A stretch of 64,000 bases of DNA from assembly GCA_036172665.1 (NCBI GenBank), contig CM069872.1, positions 40,720,101-40,784,100 of the forward strand, read 5' to 3'. This DNA is from Prosopocoilus inquinatus (Eukaryota; Arthropoda; Insecta; Coleoptera; Lucanidae). Position 1 is the stretch's first letter. The number at the start of each line of letters is the position of its first letter. Under the pieces are notes generated by a model that saw only the letters and a program-made list of their open reading frames with translations, was not told where the DNA came from and searched no databases. A program made the position numbers and the translations under genes. Positions 32,201 through 38,199 of this stretch are shown in pieces.

Positions 32201-34037
32201 ACCTGAACACGTTCCTCGAGCAACTGTACGCCGTCACTGCCCAAATTACGAACACCAGGTCGGCCACGAGCTTCGAGAAGGTCATGTTTAAAACACGCGA
32301 CATCATCAACAGAGAATTAAGGGCCGTGCAGTATCACCGGGATAGTTTGCTTTACAAACTAACCGCCTTGGAAATCCTGCTGCAACCCTTAACTGTACAG
32401 TGTGAGGTGAACATCATGCAATTAAGAGAAGCGCAGGCCGTCATCGATGAGCAAGTAGATTTCTTGGTTGAGAAGGTGTGGCTGAAAGATCTTCTGAAAG
32501 ATTTTTGTTTTTTAATAAGAGATTTTCAGAACATCAAGAATTATATTTTTCGGTTCGAGAAACACCTGGACGAGTTGCAAAAGCACACCAATGATCAAAT
32601 ACGAAAGAAGATTGGCAAGTGCAAGCCTCTTTGGGATGTGTTCTATTACACCAGACACCACGTCTGTAAATTGCTCGTTGATCCTGTGGTAAGTTGAGGA
32701 TAGATGAATACTTTAATTCTACGTTCAGTTTTCCAGAATGGGCTTTCTTTTTCCCATTTCTTGACCTTGTTGGTCTTGATTGGTTTGGCCCCAATCGTCA
32801 TCGTCACTTTGAAACGTTACGCTGAACGCGAAGAGGAATTGTTTAGTTCGCTCCTTAACAGGTAGTTGCTAATAAAGAGATTCGGAATTTGGTTATGCTT
32901 ATTTTTAGGAATGGCCAAAATGGATTGGGGGTTAACGACCAGGCGATTTGGACCTCCCCAAATGAACGGTGGGTAATTTGTAAGTAAGTTTTTTTGTATA
33001 ACGTGTCTGCATTTTTGAGTTCAAGCTCGGAGGACGTGAATGCTGCGTCGCCCCCAGCAAACGCAGAAGTTGACTGGACTAGTCCAAGGTGAACCTTGCT
33101 GCTCGTAATGATAATTTGAGGATCGATTTATTTGCTCTTGCGTAACTCATTCATAACCGTCTAAAAACTCGCGTTCTCTGCCCTAGGCCAACTCCGGAGT
33201 CGGTAGTTCCATCGCCGCCTAGGTAATTACGATTATGTCATTTGTAGAGTTGGAGCGAATTCGAAAAGAGTTTTGCAAAATTTTATTTGCGCAACATTAG
33301 AAAGTAATTAATTGTTTTGGAAATATGATTGAAGTGGACACCAAGCTATCCTTTGGATAAAATATTTTTCACATATTGCAGTTTTCTTTCCAGCAATTTA
33401 GATGCACATGATAATAATAAATGAATTATGACTATGTTTTTGAATTATGATTTTTCAAGAATTAAAAGAGTTATACAAGTTATTATTTCGGCTAATTCAT
33501 TTACGTGACTTTGTATCTTTAGCATTCATTGAAATATACTTTTTGCCTCTGTTTTATTTTAGGCTACCATCCGAACCACAAATTTCACCACCCAGGTAGA
33601 TATTAAAAATAGAAATACGTAGGTAAACATTAAAAATATCAAAAAAAAAACTTCTAGGCTTTCATCATCAGAATCTGCTTCAAGAAGGTCCTCCTCCCCC
33701 AGGTAATTTAAAGAGAAAACTCCGTTTTGAAGGCGCCTTTAAACTGTATAGTTTTTGCACAGGAACCAGCAAGTTTTCGCGTTGGCAAAGGCGAAGGCAG
33801 CCAGGTAACAGAATTTCGTTTTTAGTGAGTATAGACAGTAAAACTTTTGTAATTAACGCAGAGATCGTGTTACGTCCGCTAATTGCGTTTTTAACTTGCA
33901 GAAGCCGATACGATGCGCTGAAGCTGATCGAACGTACCTGGAAGATGCCGAGGTTAATGCCGATCGTGTTACAGAAGCGACTTCGACCTCTGAAATCCTT
34001 TTTTTTTGCTTTTAGGTCACCCAGAAATTGGCTGTAA
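5409..34037 (+). CDS. Prominin-like pentaspan membrane protein gene (13 exons seen, N-terminus missing)
   Basis: Spliced CDS: 5409-5547, 13337-13507, 13938-14259, 31950-32688, 32737-32861, 32909-32968, 33026-33088, 33187-33222, 33563-33595, 33658-33702, 33763-33804, 33902-33952, 34016-34037. The total is 1848 nt, 615 codons plus TAA, and every junction keeps frame. Prominins are cholesterol-binding glycoproteins of plasma-membrane protrusions with five membrane spans and two large extracellular loops. Seen here: the end of loop 1, TM3 running into CGSPCGY, TM4 followed by a Cys (MLIC), loop 2 opening with a conserved Cys (NCQRN) and closing with GKCKPLWDVFYYTRHHVC then LLVDP, TM5 and a tail. 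These are family hallmarks. TM1, TM2 and most of loop 1 are not seen. Whether it is the prominin or the prominin-like paralog cannot be told. Confidence 0.88.
5905..6690. repeat. Tandem repeat, about 3 copies of 259 bp
   Basis: ACC(G/A)GGACGA recurs at about 5951, 6210 and 6470 with the same flanks (GGGTTGACAAAAAAGCGATT before, CTTCGGG(G/C) about 75 bp after). Unit length is 259-260 bp; the last copy is interrupted and diverged. Confidence 0.8.
6730..7165. repeat. Tandem duplication of 216 bp
   Basis: GGAGGCAAATTATTT at 6732 and 6948 starts two copies that share TTTTCTGCTTGCCCTGAATG and a TTAATTAATTTAACC end. It directly follows the 259 bp array, whose last copy it overlaps in sequence. Confidence 0.75.
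8153..9102. mobile_element. 950 bp TA-flanked element with long inverted repeats
   Basis: Begins CAGGGTGACTACGTAAGAAT and ends with its inverse. The inverted repeats run about 115 bp with roughly 80% match and share TACCCCCTTTAACT and TTTTATTTTTGATTT. TA lies immediately outside both ends (8151-8152, 9103-9104), as for Tc1/mariner-type insertion. No transposase, so non-autonomous. Confidence 0.8.
9205..9385. repeat. GAGTACGAG-rich repeat, possible hAT-element end
   Basis: Starts at CAGAGCTGTGCCGAGTACC, a hAT-like end sequence, followed by many imperfect GTACGAGTA / TACTCGTA motifs on both strands. No second end or target duplication was found. Confidence 0.35.
9638..9850 (-). repeat. LINE 3' end with (CTAAA)n tail, minus strand
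   Basis: Plus-strand AGTTTAGTTTAGTTTAGTTT followed by ATTAAATCC is, on the minus strand, an AATAAA signal running into five CTAAA units, a typical non-LTR tail. The adjoining sequence to the right is the probable 3' UTR; no coding part remains. Confidence 0.5.
10756..12630. mobile_element. 1.9 kb TA-flanked inverted-repeat element, copy 1
   Basis: Starts CAGGGTGGATTAAATTCGATG and ends with its inverse; TA lies on both sides (10754-10755, 12631-12632). The arms are more than 500 bp, containing GGTCATATCTCGTTTATTTC and its inverse. A related copy is at 42218-44472. The inner segment carries sequences such as ACGAAACTATGAAGCGATAG. Small ORFs (11104, 11356, 12024) are in the arms and are not transposase. 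It is a non-autonomous Tc1/mariner-like or foldback element. Confidence 0.85.
12708..12855. promoter_or_regulatory. Cluster of eight GAAATTTC palindromes
   Basis: GAAATTTC occurs at about 12709, 12720, 12739, 12758, 12786, 12824, 12835 and 12848, three times within the full palindrome GGAAATTTCC. Spacing is irregular, so it is not a simple tandem repeat. GGAAATTTCC resembles kappa-B (Rel/Dorsal) sites. It lies about 0.5 kb upstream of a prominin-like exon, inside an intron. Function is inference. Confidence 0.4.
13337..13507 (+). CDS. Prominin-like exon b: loop 1, juxtamembrane
   Basis: The acceptor CACATTTCAG ends at 13336 and the donor GTAG|GTATGT follows 13507. It enters and leaves in phase 1. 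The first codon (G|AA, Glu) joins exon a. Encodes an amphipathic helical stretch (IREALRNRRKNIHNSV, SVEEISRSIAEALSTITV), an NTS glycosylation sequon, then DLWRYLTAVG, which leads into TM3. The length and helix-rich character match the end of prominin loop 1. Confidence 0.82.
13505..13660. repeat. Intronic tandem duplication, about 75-85 bp
   Basis: The 5' splice-site region itself is duplicated: TGTAGGTATGTGTATTAAAA at 13504 is repeated as TGTAGGTTTGTGTATTAAAA at about 13579, each followed by CTGCACGACACC and AGCTGGAACGAGGG. The second copy carries a long poly-A and a poorer donor (GTTTGT). Confidence 0.8.
13656..13841 (+). other. Small intronic ORF, 61 codons, unrecognised
   Basis: ATG to TAA, hydrophilic with a central hydrophobic stretch (VITSLILCTTKILSAEL). 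It lies in the 430 bp intron between exons b and c. No family recognised. It may be a transposon fragment or chance. Confidence 0.2.
13938..14259 (+). CDS. Prominin-like exon c: TM3, Cys turn, TM4
   Basis: The acceptor TTTTTTTAG ends at 13937 and the donor TTAAG|GTAAAC follows 14259. It enters in phase 1 and leaves in phase 2. Encodes TM3 (ITLWLFTIWILNLC), the short cytoplasmic turn GSPCGYHYTRK, TM4 (LTIGMFLSCTISLVLWVFG) and the start of loop 2 (VVGGHGQMLICNPLYEEHF). The C-G-x-x-C-G-Y turn and the Cys about 15 residues after TM4 are strong prominin signatures. An NES sequon follows. Its last codon (AG|A, Arg) is completed 17.7 kb downstream. Confidence 0.9.
15100..17300. repeat. CGATCG-rich minisatellite with 155 bp higher-order unit
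   Basis: Dozens of variants of AAACAAAAGACGATCGAA (about 18 bp). In the right part they are organised in a larger unit: CGGATGC occurs at 16496, 16651, 16806 and 16961, exactly 155 bp apart, with nearly identical content. To the left the spacing is irregular (104-178 bp) and more diverged. Most motifs contain CGATCG. Minus-strand ORFs within are by-products of the repeat. Confidence 0.9.
17530..17660. repeat. Short inverted-repeat element (MITE-like)
   Basis: AATCAATGAGTTTTATTTA at about 17539 and its near inverse TAAATAAAACTCATTAATTGATT at 17630 bracket AATCAATTCAAAACTGA and TCCAGTTTTGGATTGATT. No target duplication identified. Confidence 0.5.
17800..18480. other. Unique, GC-balanced intronic stretch
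   Basis: Unlike its AT-rich, repetitive surroundings this segment is compositionally balanced, has no internal repeats and no long ORF. It holds several CpGs and homeodomain-type TAATTA/ATTAATT cores. It could be conserved non-coding DNA such as an enhancer; this is inference. Confidence 0.3.
19085..19380. repeat. Three related short hairpin repeats
   Basis: Variants of CAGACCTGCGAGYTGAGCGG and CTCATGAGCCGCTCAGC fold back on themselves around a CTCATGA(G/A) centre at about 19108, 19190 and 19345. Copies end in GACCTGCGAG- or GGTCTGTA-type sequences. They look like a small palindromic MITE family inserted or duplicated three times. Confidence 0.6.
20400..20990. other. Purine-rich (A/G) stretch
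   Basis: Strong strand asymmetry: long A-rich, AAAGAAA / GAAAAAC-type sequence with few T or C on the plus strand. No ORF on the plus strand. A similar asymmetric stretch continues at 21940-22350 on the far side of the foldback repeat. Confidence 0.4.
21004..21835. repeat. Foldback repeat: two direct copies and one inverted copy
   Basis: GCTCAGATTG(T/C)AGTGGAGC starts copies at 21004 and 21277 (273 bp period). The inverse of the same sequence lies at about 21560-21835, including GAGGATGCTTGAGGCGCTCC and GCAGTTGCCATTTGCTATAA. Shared blocks include CTCGAG, TTTAAACCGGTAA and GGGCGCRCCTGAAG. The arrangement could form a hairpin with a several-hundred-base stem. Short ORFs on both strands are by-products. 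Confidence 0.8.
22477..23046. mobile_element. 570 bp TA-flanked inverted-repeat element A
   Basis: Begins CAGGGTGATTCAAAATAAGT and ends with the inverse (...TTGCTCTGAATCACCTTG); TA on both sides (22475-22476, 23047-23048). ACCCGTTA occurs near both ends. Inner sequences recur at 26092-27133 and inverted at 27770-27950, defining a family. Confidence 0.8.
23199..23290 (-). repeat. LINE 3' end with (CTTA)n tail, minus strand
   Basis: Seven GTAA units followed by GCTTTATTTGC read on the minus strand as GCAAATAAAGC then (TTAC)n, a poly(A)-type signal and simple tail of a non-LTR element. Coding parts are not recognisable. Confidence 0.5.
23423..23446. other. Perfect 24 bp palindrome
   Basis: ATCTACAGAGTA followed immediately by its exact reverse complement. 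It has no spacer, so it is a dyad rather than a stem-loop. No known site recognised. Confidence 0.5.
24300..24850 (-). promoter_or_regulatory. CpG-rich stretch with a minus-strand splice donor, possible promoter and first exon
   Basis: 24440-24830 is dense in CpG (for example GACGACGCGACGCCGGCGTC) in an otherwise CpG-poor intron. On the minus strand CATGCCTAAG|GTTAGTTTT at 24383/24382 is a good 5' splice site. The minus-strand sequence upstream of it has only a short ORF (35 codons from an ATG near 24552), so it could be an untranslated first exon of a gene running left. No downstream exon was identified. It could also be an internal promoter for the host gene or an old GC-rich repeat. Confidence 0.35.
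25298..26083. mobile_element. 786 bp hAT-like element nested in element B
   Basis: The ends are TAGTGTTGTAAAT and its exact inverse ATTTACAACACTA. An 8-base target duplication GCAAGAAG lies at 25290-25297 and 26084-26091. Subterminal regions hold many ACCGGT / TTTACCGG motifs in both orientations (near 25320-25345 and 26010-26040). TAGTG-type ends with an 8-base duplication fit hAT elements. No transposase ORF, so non-autonomous. Confidence 0.85.
26591..26716. mobile_element. Small palindromic MITE with TTA flanks
   Basis: The ends GGTTCAGTTTTACAAATGCG and the inverse of GGCCCAGTTTTACAAATGCG flank a short loop. TTA lies on both outer sides, as for PIF/Harbinger (Tourist-like) MITEs. The arms also share GGCTCAACTTTGAGC. 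The element can fold almost completely on itself. Confidence 0.7.
27770..27950. repeat. Inverted fragment of element A
   Basis: Matches 22550-22735 in the opposite orientation (for example AAATGATACATTTTAGATGT here against ACATCTAAAATGTATCATTT there). The termini are missing, so it is a truncated copy. Confidence 0.65.
28029..29110. repeat. Degenerate tandem repeat of about 187 bp, interrupted
   Basis: TTTGACAG(C)(T/G)A... followed by TCTAA(T/C)TGACATT, AACAATTTTCGCG and CACGGAATA(T/C)AAGAATTAA occurs at about 28029, 28753 and 28940. The last two are adjacent (187 bp). The 28200-28740 interval between the first and second copy carries an unrelated ORF (28465-28743) with no recognised family. 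Confidence 0.65.
30755..31122. repeat. Large palindrome built of two internal hairpins
   Basis: The outer arms GCATCGGTGATCACATTTTA and the inverse at 31100-31122 enclose two copies of a unit (about 30765-30925 and 30926-31085). Each unit folds on itself: GTCTAACCAATTTGATCGT pairs with ACGATCAAATTGGTTAGAC, with GCTCAGCC and GGCTGAGC near the loop. The units are in opposite internal order, so long-range pairing is also possible. Minus-strand ORFs within are by-products. Confidence 0.9.
31950..32688 (+). CDS. Prominin-like exon d: extracellular loop 2
   Basis: The acceptor TTTAATTCTAG ends at 31949 and the donor CCTGTG|GTAAGT follows 32688. It enters in phase 2 and leaves in phase 0. Encodes 246 residues with no membrane span. 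The opening NCQRNQPSFSTFHL contains the conserved loop 2 Cys. An NYS sequon, long helical stretches and a Cys in TVQCEVN follow. It closes with GKCKPLWDVFYYTRHHVCKL then LVDP, the conserved double-Cys segment before TM5. Codon use is noticeably GC-richer than the flanking intron. This exon alone is enough to assign the family. Confidence 0.92.
32737..32861 (+). CDS. Prominin-like exon e: TM5
   Basis: The 48 bp intron 32689-32736 ends TTTTCCAG. Encodes NGLSFSHF, TM5 (LTLLVLIGLAPIVIVTL) and the basic/acidic start of the cytoplasmic tail (KRYAEREEELFSSLLNR). It leaves in phase 2 (AACAG|GTAGTT), the phase kept by every following exon. Confidence 0.9.
32909..32968 (+). CDS. Prominin-like tail micro-exon 1 (60 nt)
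   Basis: Acceptor ATTTTTAG, donor AACG|GTGGGT, phase 2 on both sides. Encodes NGQNGLGVNDQAIWTSPNER. The IWTSP end resembles DWTSP at the end of micro-exon 2. Confidence 0.8.
33026..33088 (+). CDS. Prominin-like tail micro-exon 2 (63 nt)
   Basis: Acceptor GAGTTCAAG (a non-canonical AAG rather than CAG/TAG), donor CCAAG|GTGAAC, phase 2 on both sides. Encodes SEDVNAASPPANAEVDW then TSPR. The weak acceptor suggests it could be skipped. Confidence 0.7.
33187..33222 (+). CDS. Prominin-like tail micro-exon 3 (36 nt)
   Basis: Acceptor CTGCCCTAG, donor CCTAG|GTAATT. Encodes PTPESVVPSPPR in phase 2. Proline/serine-rich, like micro-exons 4 and 5. Confidence 0.75.
   Translation, partial: ANSGVGSSIAA
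33563..33595 (+). CDS. Prominin-like tail micro-exon 4 (33 nt)
   Basis: Acceptor GTTTTATTTTAG, donor ACCCAG|GTAGAT. Encodes LPSEPQISPPR in phase 2. The 340 bp intron before it is the longest in the tail. Confidence 0.75.
33658..33702 (+). CDS. Prominin-like tail micro-exon 5 (45 nt)
   Basis: Acceptor AAACTTCTAG after a poly-A run, donor CCCCAG|GTAATT. Encodes LSSSESASRRSSSPR in phase 2. Ser/Arg-rich with several possible phosphorylation sites. Confidence 0.75.
33763..33804 (+). CDS. Prominin-like tail micro-exon 6 (42 nt)
   Basis: Acceptor TTTTTGCACAG, donor GCCAG|GTAACA. Encodes NQQVFALAKAKAAR in phase 2. Basic/alanine-rich, unlike the Pro/Ser exons before it. Confidence 0.75.
33902..33952 (+). 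CDS. Prominin-like tail micro-exon 7 (51 nt)
   Basis: Acceptor TTAACTTGCAG; donor CCGAG|GTTAAT is weak. Encodes SRYDALKLIERTWKMPR in phase 2. The next intron (33953-34015) is 63 nt with no stop in frame, so retention would add 21 codons. Confidence 0.7.
34016..34037 (+). CDS. Prominin-like terminal exon (SPRNWL, stop)
   Basis: The acceptor TTTTTGCTTTTAG ends at 34015. Encodes SPRNWL and TAA. The same C-terminus is reached whether the preceding 63 nt intron is removed or kept. Confidence 0.75.
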
Positions 34038-34080
34038 TTTACAGATTTGCATTAATTATTCAATAAACTGTGTTCTGTTC
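34038..34080 (+). terminator. Short 3' UTR and poly(A) signal of the prominin-like gene
   Basis: AATAAA at 34062-34067, 24 bases after the stop codon, followed by a GT-rich stretch (TGTGTTCTGTTCGTC). This arrangement fits a cleavage/polyadenylation site. Confidence 0.7.
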
Positions 34081-34146
34081 GTCATCATGTAGCATTAATA
34101 TTATAAACGTCAACAGCTCAATAAAATCAATTTGCTTAGCTATAAG

Positions 34147-34273
34147 GGCCAGTTTTTCAATTGGGGTTTAACTTTAAGCTCCGTTTTATTCCTGTGGAAA
34201 CAATTGTTCTTACAATTGTTACCATGGGAATAGAACGAAGCTTAAAGTTAAACTGTGATGGAAAAACCGGACC
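34147..34273. mobile_element. Small palindromic MITE
   Basis: GGCCAGTTTTTCAATTGGGG at the left and the inverse of TGATGGAAAAACCGGACC at the right. Inside, TTTAACTTTAAGCTCCGTT pairs with AACGAAGCTTAAAGTTAAA and ACAATTGT lies near the loop. The GGNCCAGTTTTWC ends match the MITE at 26591, suggesting one superfamily (Tourist-like). Confidence 0.65.
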
Positions 34274-34279
34274 CAAAAC

Positions 34280-35411
34280 TTTTAAAACACGGTGAACGAT
34301 ATATTGTGTGAAGCCACGAGAGCACCTGGCACTGTGCATGAACGCGCGAGATCAATTACAACAGCGACAGCTGAAAGAGGCGTTCAATTATCAATGCGCC
34401 AGAGAGAACAGTGTTTAATCCTTCAGCATGAGATAACATTAAAATATTTCTTGCAGTCGCGTGCACGTTCCAAACACCCGTGCTACTACCTATTGATTAT
34501 TTACTTTGGCTAAGAGCAAACGCAATGATACATTGTTGTTAGTGTCTTAGGCAAATGAATTGCCCAATGGTACTACCTATTTACCATTGTATATCGTGAT
34601 TATTACGACACAACATCCCGCTTATAAAACGATTCATAATCCACATACTTTACCAATAGGTCACCTGAACACATGTCGAAATTTTTTTAACTATAACGCG
34701 TGTTAACGACGCCCATACATTGTTCGTACGTCCCACTAAAAAAAAATGTTGCATGCAAAATCGGTGCTAAATTCGCCCGCTTGGTTTAATAAAATTATTT
34801 TTGCATTAAGTAAGAGATGAAATTAAGAGAAGCCGGAGAAGGTGACCACCGTTGACACACCAAGGCGTGCCGGTGTTACACAATTTCTCGCCTAATTAAA
34901 GGTCGATGATAAAATTTGTTGTGGCACCGTGCGTGATGATGAATTGTGCAAAAAAAATACTGGTCGGTTACTAAGCAGTTGATATTTTAAATGCGTTGAA
35001 GGGTACGATAAATATAACCACAATTGTTTTGAGAAAGTTCAACAAACAAAGACCAAAAAATAAGCGCAGGTTTAAAATATTATATTCTTCAATTATTCAG
35101 GAAAGAAAATCTACATTTTTATGAGGAGTCAAAGCTGTTTTACATTATAATAAGTTTTAAGAAAAATTGAACAAACGGTTTGTAATAATAATTTTAACAG
35201 CAATGAAATGAAATTTAAATTTCATCATTTGATCCTAAATATGGCTATAAATCTGGGCAGAATATAATTTTACACATTCTTCAACTGATTACTTCATCAA
35301 TTGAGAATTGGAACTGTGTTTAGATGATGTGGTGCTTTCAATTCACTTGTATTGGATACGCTAAGAGTATCTTCTTCATCCGCATGAGGTATTACATTCT
35401 TCATCCACGTG
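34280..35411. other. Intergenic, nothing recognised
   Basis: AT-rich sequence with short chance ORFs (such as 34292-34513). No repeat or motif assigned. Confidence 0.4.
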
Positions 35412-35420
35412 AGTTATTAC

Positions 35421-35816
35421 TATATATAGGAGAAATATATTTTGCGCGGTTCAAATTCTAGTGAAGCAGGCAATATAAAATATTAGACCGTAGCGTGTAA
35501 ACAAACGCGAAGGTTGCGGAGACAATTAACGCCGCTACAGCAATGGTGTTACTCAGTATAACAAAAAACAGAGCAATATTGTCGCAATAAAAAATTACAG
35601 TTGTGTAATCAACTCTTCATATTTAAATGTGTAAATATTTTCAGAGTAATTAGTTGACCAGTTGTACCTCGACCGGCAAACTTTATTACGACATAGCGTC
35701 ATCTAATAAGAACGCTGTAAATTATTTTCACCGTCCCATTACAAAATGTGCCTGTTCGATACATTTTTACGGCGCTACTGAAACGATGGCGTGTACTTAT
35801 TCAAATCCTATGCTTA
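35421..35816. mobile_element. 395 bp non-autonomous hAT-like element, copy 2
   Basis: Same ends and about 95% the same sequence as 285-679, in the same orientation, with its own 8-base target duplication GTTATTAC (35413-35420 and 35817-35824). Flanks are unrelated to those of copy 1, so it is an independent insertion. Confidence 0.75.
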
Positions 35817-35824
35817 GTTATTAC

Positions 35825-36340
35825 ATTTCTGCAAGGCCCCCGTAACCATGTGTGTAAAGCGTGCAGTGCACCCGGGAGCCATGTTCAAGGGGCGGCAATT
35901 AGCTTCTTGGTCACTAGACATATTTTACATTTTTTTGTCTGGTATAAATTATTCGAAAAACTAGCCACAAGTTTTGATGAAGCCGTCAATCTCATGGCAA
36001 AACGTCGACTAAAATAGAACAGTTAACTGCGGCAATTAAAAGTAGAAAAGTCTAATTTTTGGAATTTTCATTTGCTAAATTTTTCATAAAAATTTAATAA
36101 TTTTGTTAGGTAAAAAAATAAGTTAAGTAAGCTGTTACGGTTTGGTTAACAAAAAAAAAAACAAATTACATTTCACTTTTTAAGTTTTTATATATTTACG
36201 TTCCTTTTGTGATTTTGTTTCTTTTTTTCTAATATTAGTAACTAGCGTTGCATTCTGGGGGGGGGGCGTCTAAACAGAGGTTTTCTCGATCAGACGAGAA
36301 GAAAGCGTTTTTGGGGGCTTGCGGCAGCTAGGAACTTGAA
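35825..36340. other. Intergenic, nothing recognised
   Basis: Contains the end of an ORF (to 36017, ...FDEAVNLMAKRRLK) and a run of nine or more G at about 36257. Neither matches a family I know. Confidence 0.35.
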
Positions 36341-36430
36341 AAAATGAAGGAAAATGTTTAAATAAAAGTGAAGGAGAATATTTAGAAAAAGTGAAGGAGA
36401 ATGTTTAAAAAATGTGAAGGAAAATGTTTC
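36341..36430. repeat. Four copies of a 22-26 bp tandem repeat
   Basis: GTGAAGGAGAATRTTTARAAA-type units at about 36343, 36368, 36392 and 36413, with small length differences. Confidence 0.7.
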
Positions 36431-38150
36431 ATCTGCCAGTGGGCGCCAAAATATGGATTGGCACGCGGGCGGCTTTTGGCCTCGCGGGGGCTCTGCATTT
36501 CTGAAAGAAAAATGTCTTGAATTTTTATTTCCTTTTCATTCGCTTGTTTTCTACACGACCGTAAAAAATTCCAGTATAAAAATACGTACTGCGTTTTCAG
36601 TTCTAGATTTAATAAATTTAAAGTACCTCTCCCATCTTAATTCACTTCTTGATCGATTTCATTCTTTTTATGGCAGTGTTTATAAAGATAATCAATGAAA
36701 ATTATAATAACAAAGGATATGCTAAAACGAATGCAGCCTCTTCAATCTTCATGGTTTGAATAATTGCATTTCTGCACAAATTTGTCCAAAAATTATAAAG
36801 TAAAATATCTACAGGTAACTTTTCTTTAAAAGAAAATAATTCCATTTATTTTATGTCAAGAAGCTTAAAAGAACAACTCGCGAAGATGAAGATTGCCTTC
36901 CACGAATTTCCTGCAATAGAGGAACTACTCTTTTTATTTTACGTTTCAGGAAAAACAAATTATTTATAAAAACTTTTGCTTGCATTAAAACCTACAGAAG
37001 TGATAAAAAAATGTTCACGAACTGCTTCGTTTATGGCTTTAAAATTAGAAAATATGGTTACTTACTCTCAAAAATTTATCCATGTTCAAATTACATTCAG
37101 AATTATTGCATTACCCGGATCTGTCAAAGTGATTAATGAATCTTATTCCTTAAGCTCTTGTTGATAATTAATACGTCCAGTTAAATTTAGAGGAAAAGAC
37201 TTACCAAACAAACATTGATAAATTTTATGAACAGATAAAATAGCGACATCTTACTATCGCTTTTTGACCTAACATTGCAGTAGGATAGAGAAATTGAAGC
37301 GGGATTTGCTCCTAATGAGTCCCCCATGCAAGGCGGCCATGCTTGCTGTCAAAGCATAATGATAAATTTTATATTAAACATCTTGATAATTAAAAATTTT
37401 CAAGGAAAATAAGATATGTCCATGCAAACCTAAGTTTATTGATCATTAAGACAATAGATTTAGATTAGAATTTTGCTTGTGGGTTGAAGAAAGTGCATTA
37501 GCCATGGTACAGTTATGTCGAAAAGTTTTAAGACGAAAACCAACAACCCTGGTCATATAAATAAATATCCGTGCTTTACAATTATGAACCTTAACAACAT
37601 TTAGCCGGCTGGCCTGCTTTTATGTTACGGCCAGCGACAAGCTAAATAAATAAATTTTGGTTACGGTTTCCAGTAATAATAAAAGGCATCGTTGGTCGTA
37701 TGTCAATATACGCAAATGATTATCTCTTTCCCTGGTTTTCGTTGGAAATTTTAAATTGAAACACATAAAGTACAAAAAGTATTTTCTTGTATCTGATCAC
37801 TTGGTTTATTTGTTACTCAACAATAATTTACTGCTTAAACTTGAAAATTAATAGCATTCCAAACTTTTTTCAATATCTAGATCTAAATCGAATCAAAAAA
37901 TAATAATAAAAAATACAGAATATAACAACCCGGGTAGGTATTATTTTTAATAATATTAAAGTAAAAGGAATTTTAAAGTAAACATGACTTAACAAAATGT
38001 AACTATATATATATACCTCACTTAATTTTCTGAATATTTACTGTCATAATACATTACAAATTATGCAGTTATCATTACCTAGAATTTCCATACTTAATAC
38101 TTAACAAAATACCTGCTCTGTGAATGAATTTTATGATCCTGCTCGACCGC
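36431..38150. other. Intergenic, nothing recognised
   Basis: Short ORFs only. The motif CGCTTTTTGACCTAACATTG at 37258 recurs at 63462, marking a small dispersed repeat. Confidence 0.4.
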
Positions 38151-38199
38151 TCGTCAAGAGAAGTAGAGTGATAGGATAGCTTTTCCTTAGCAAAACTAA

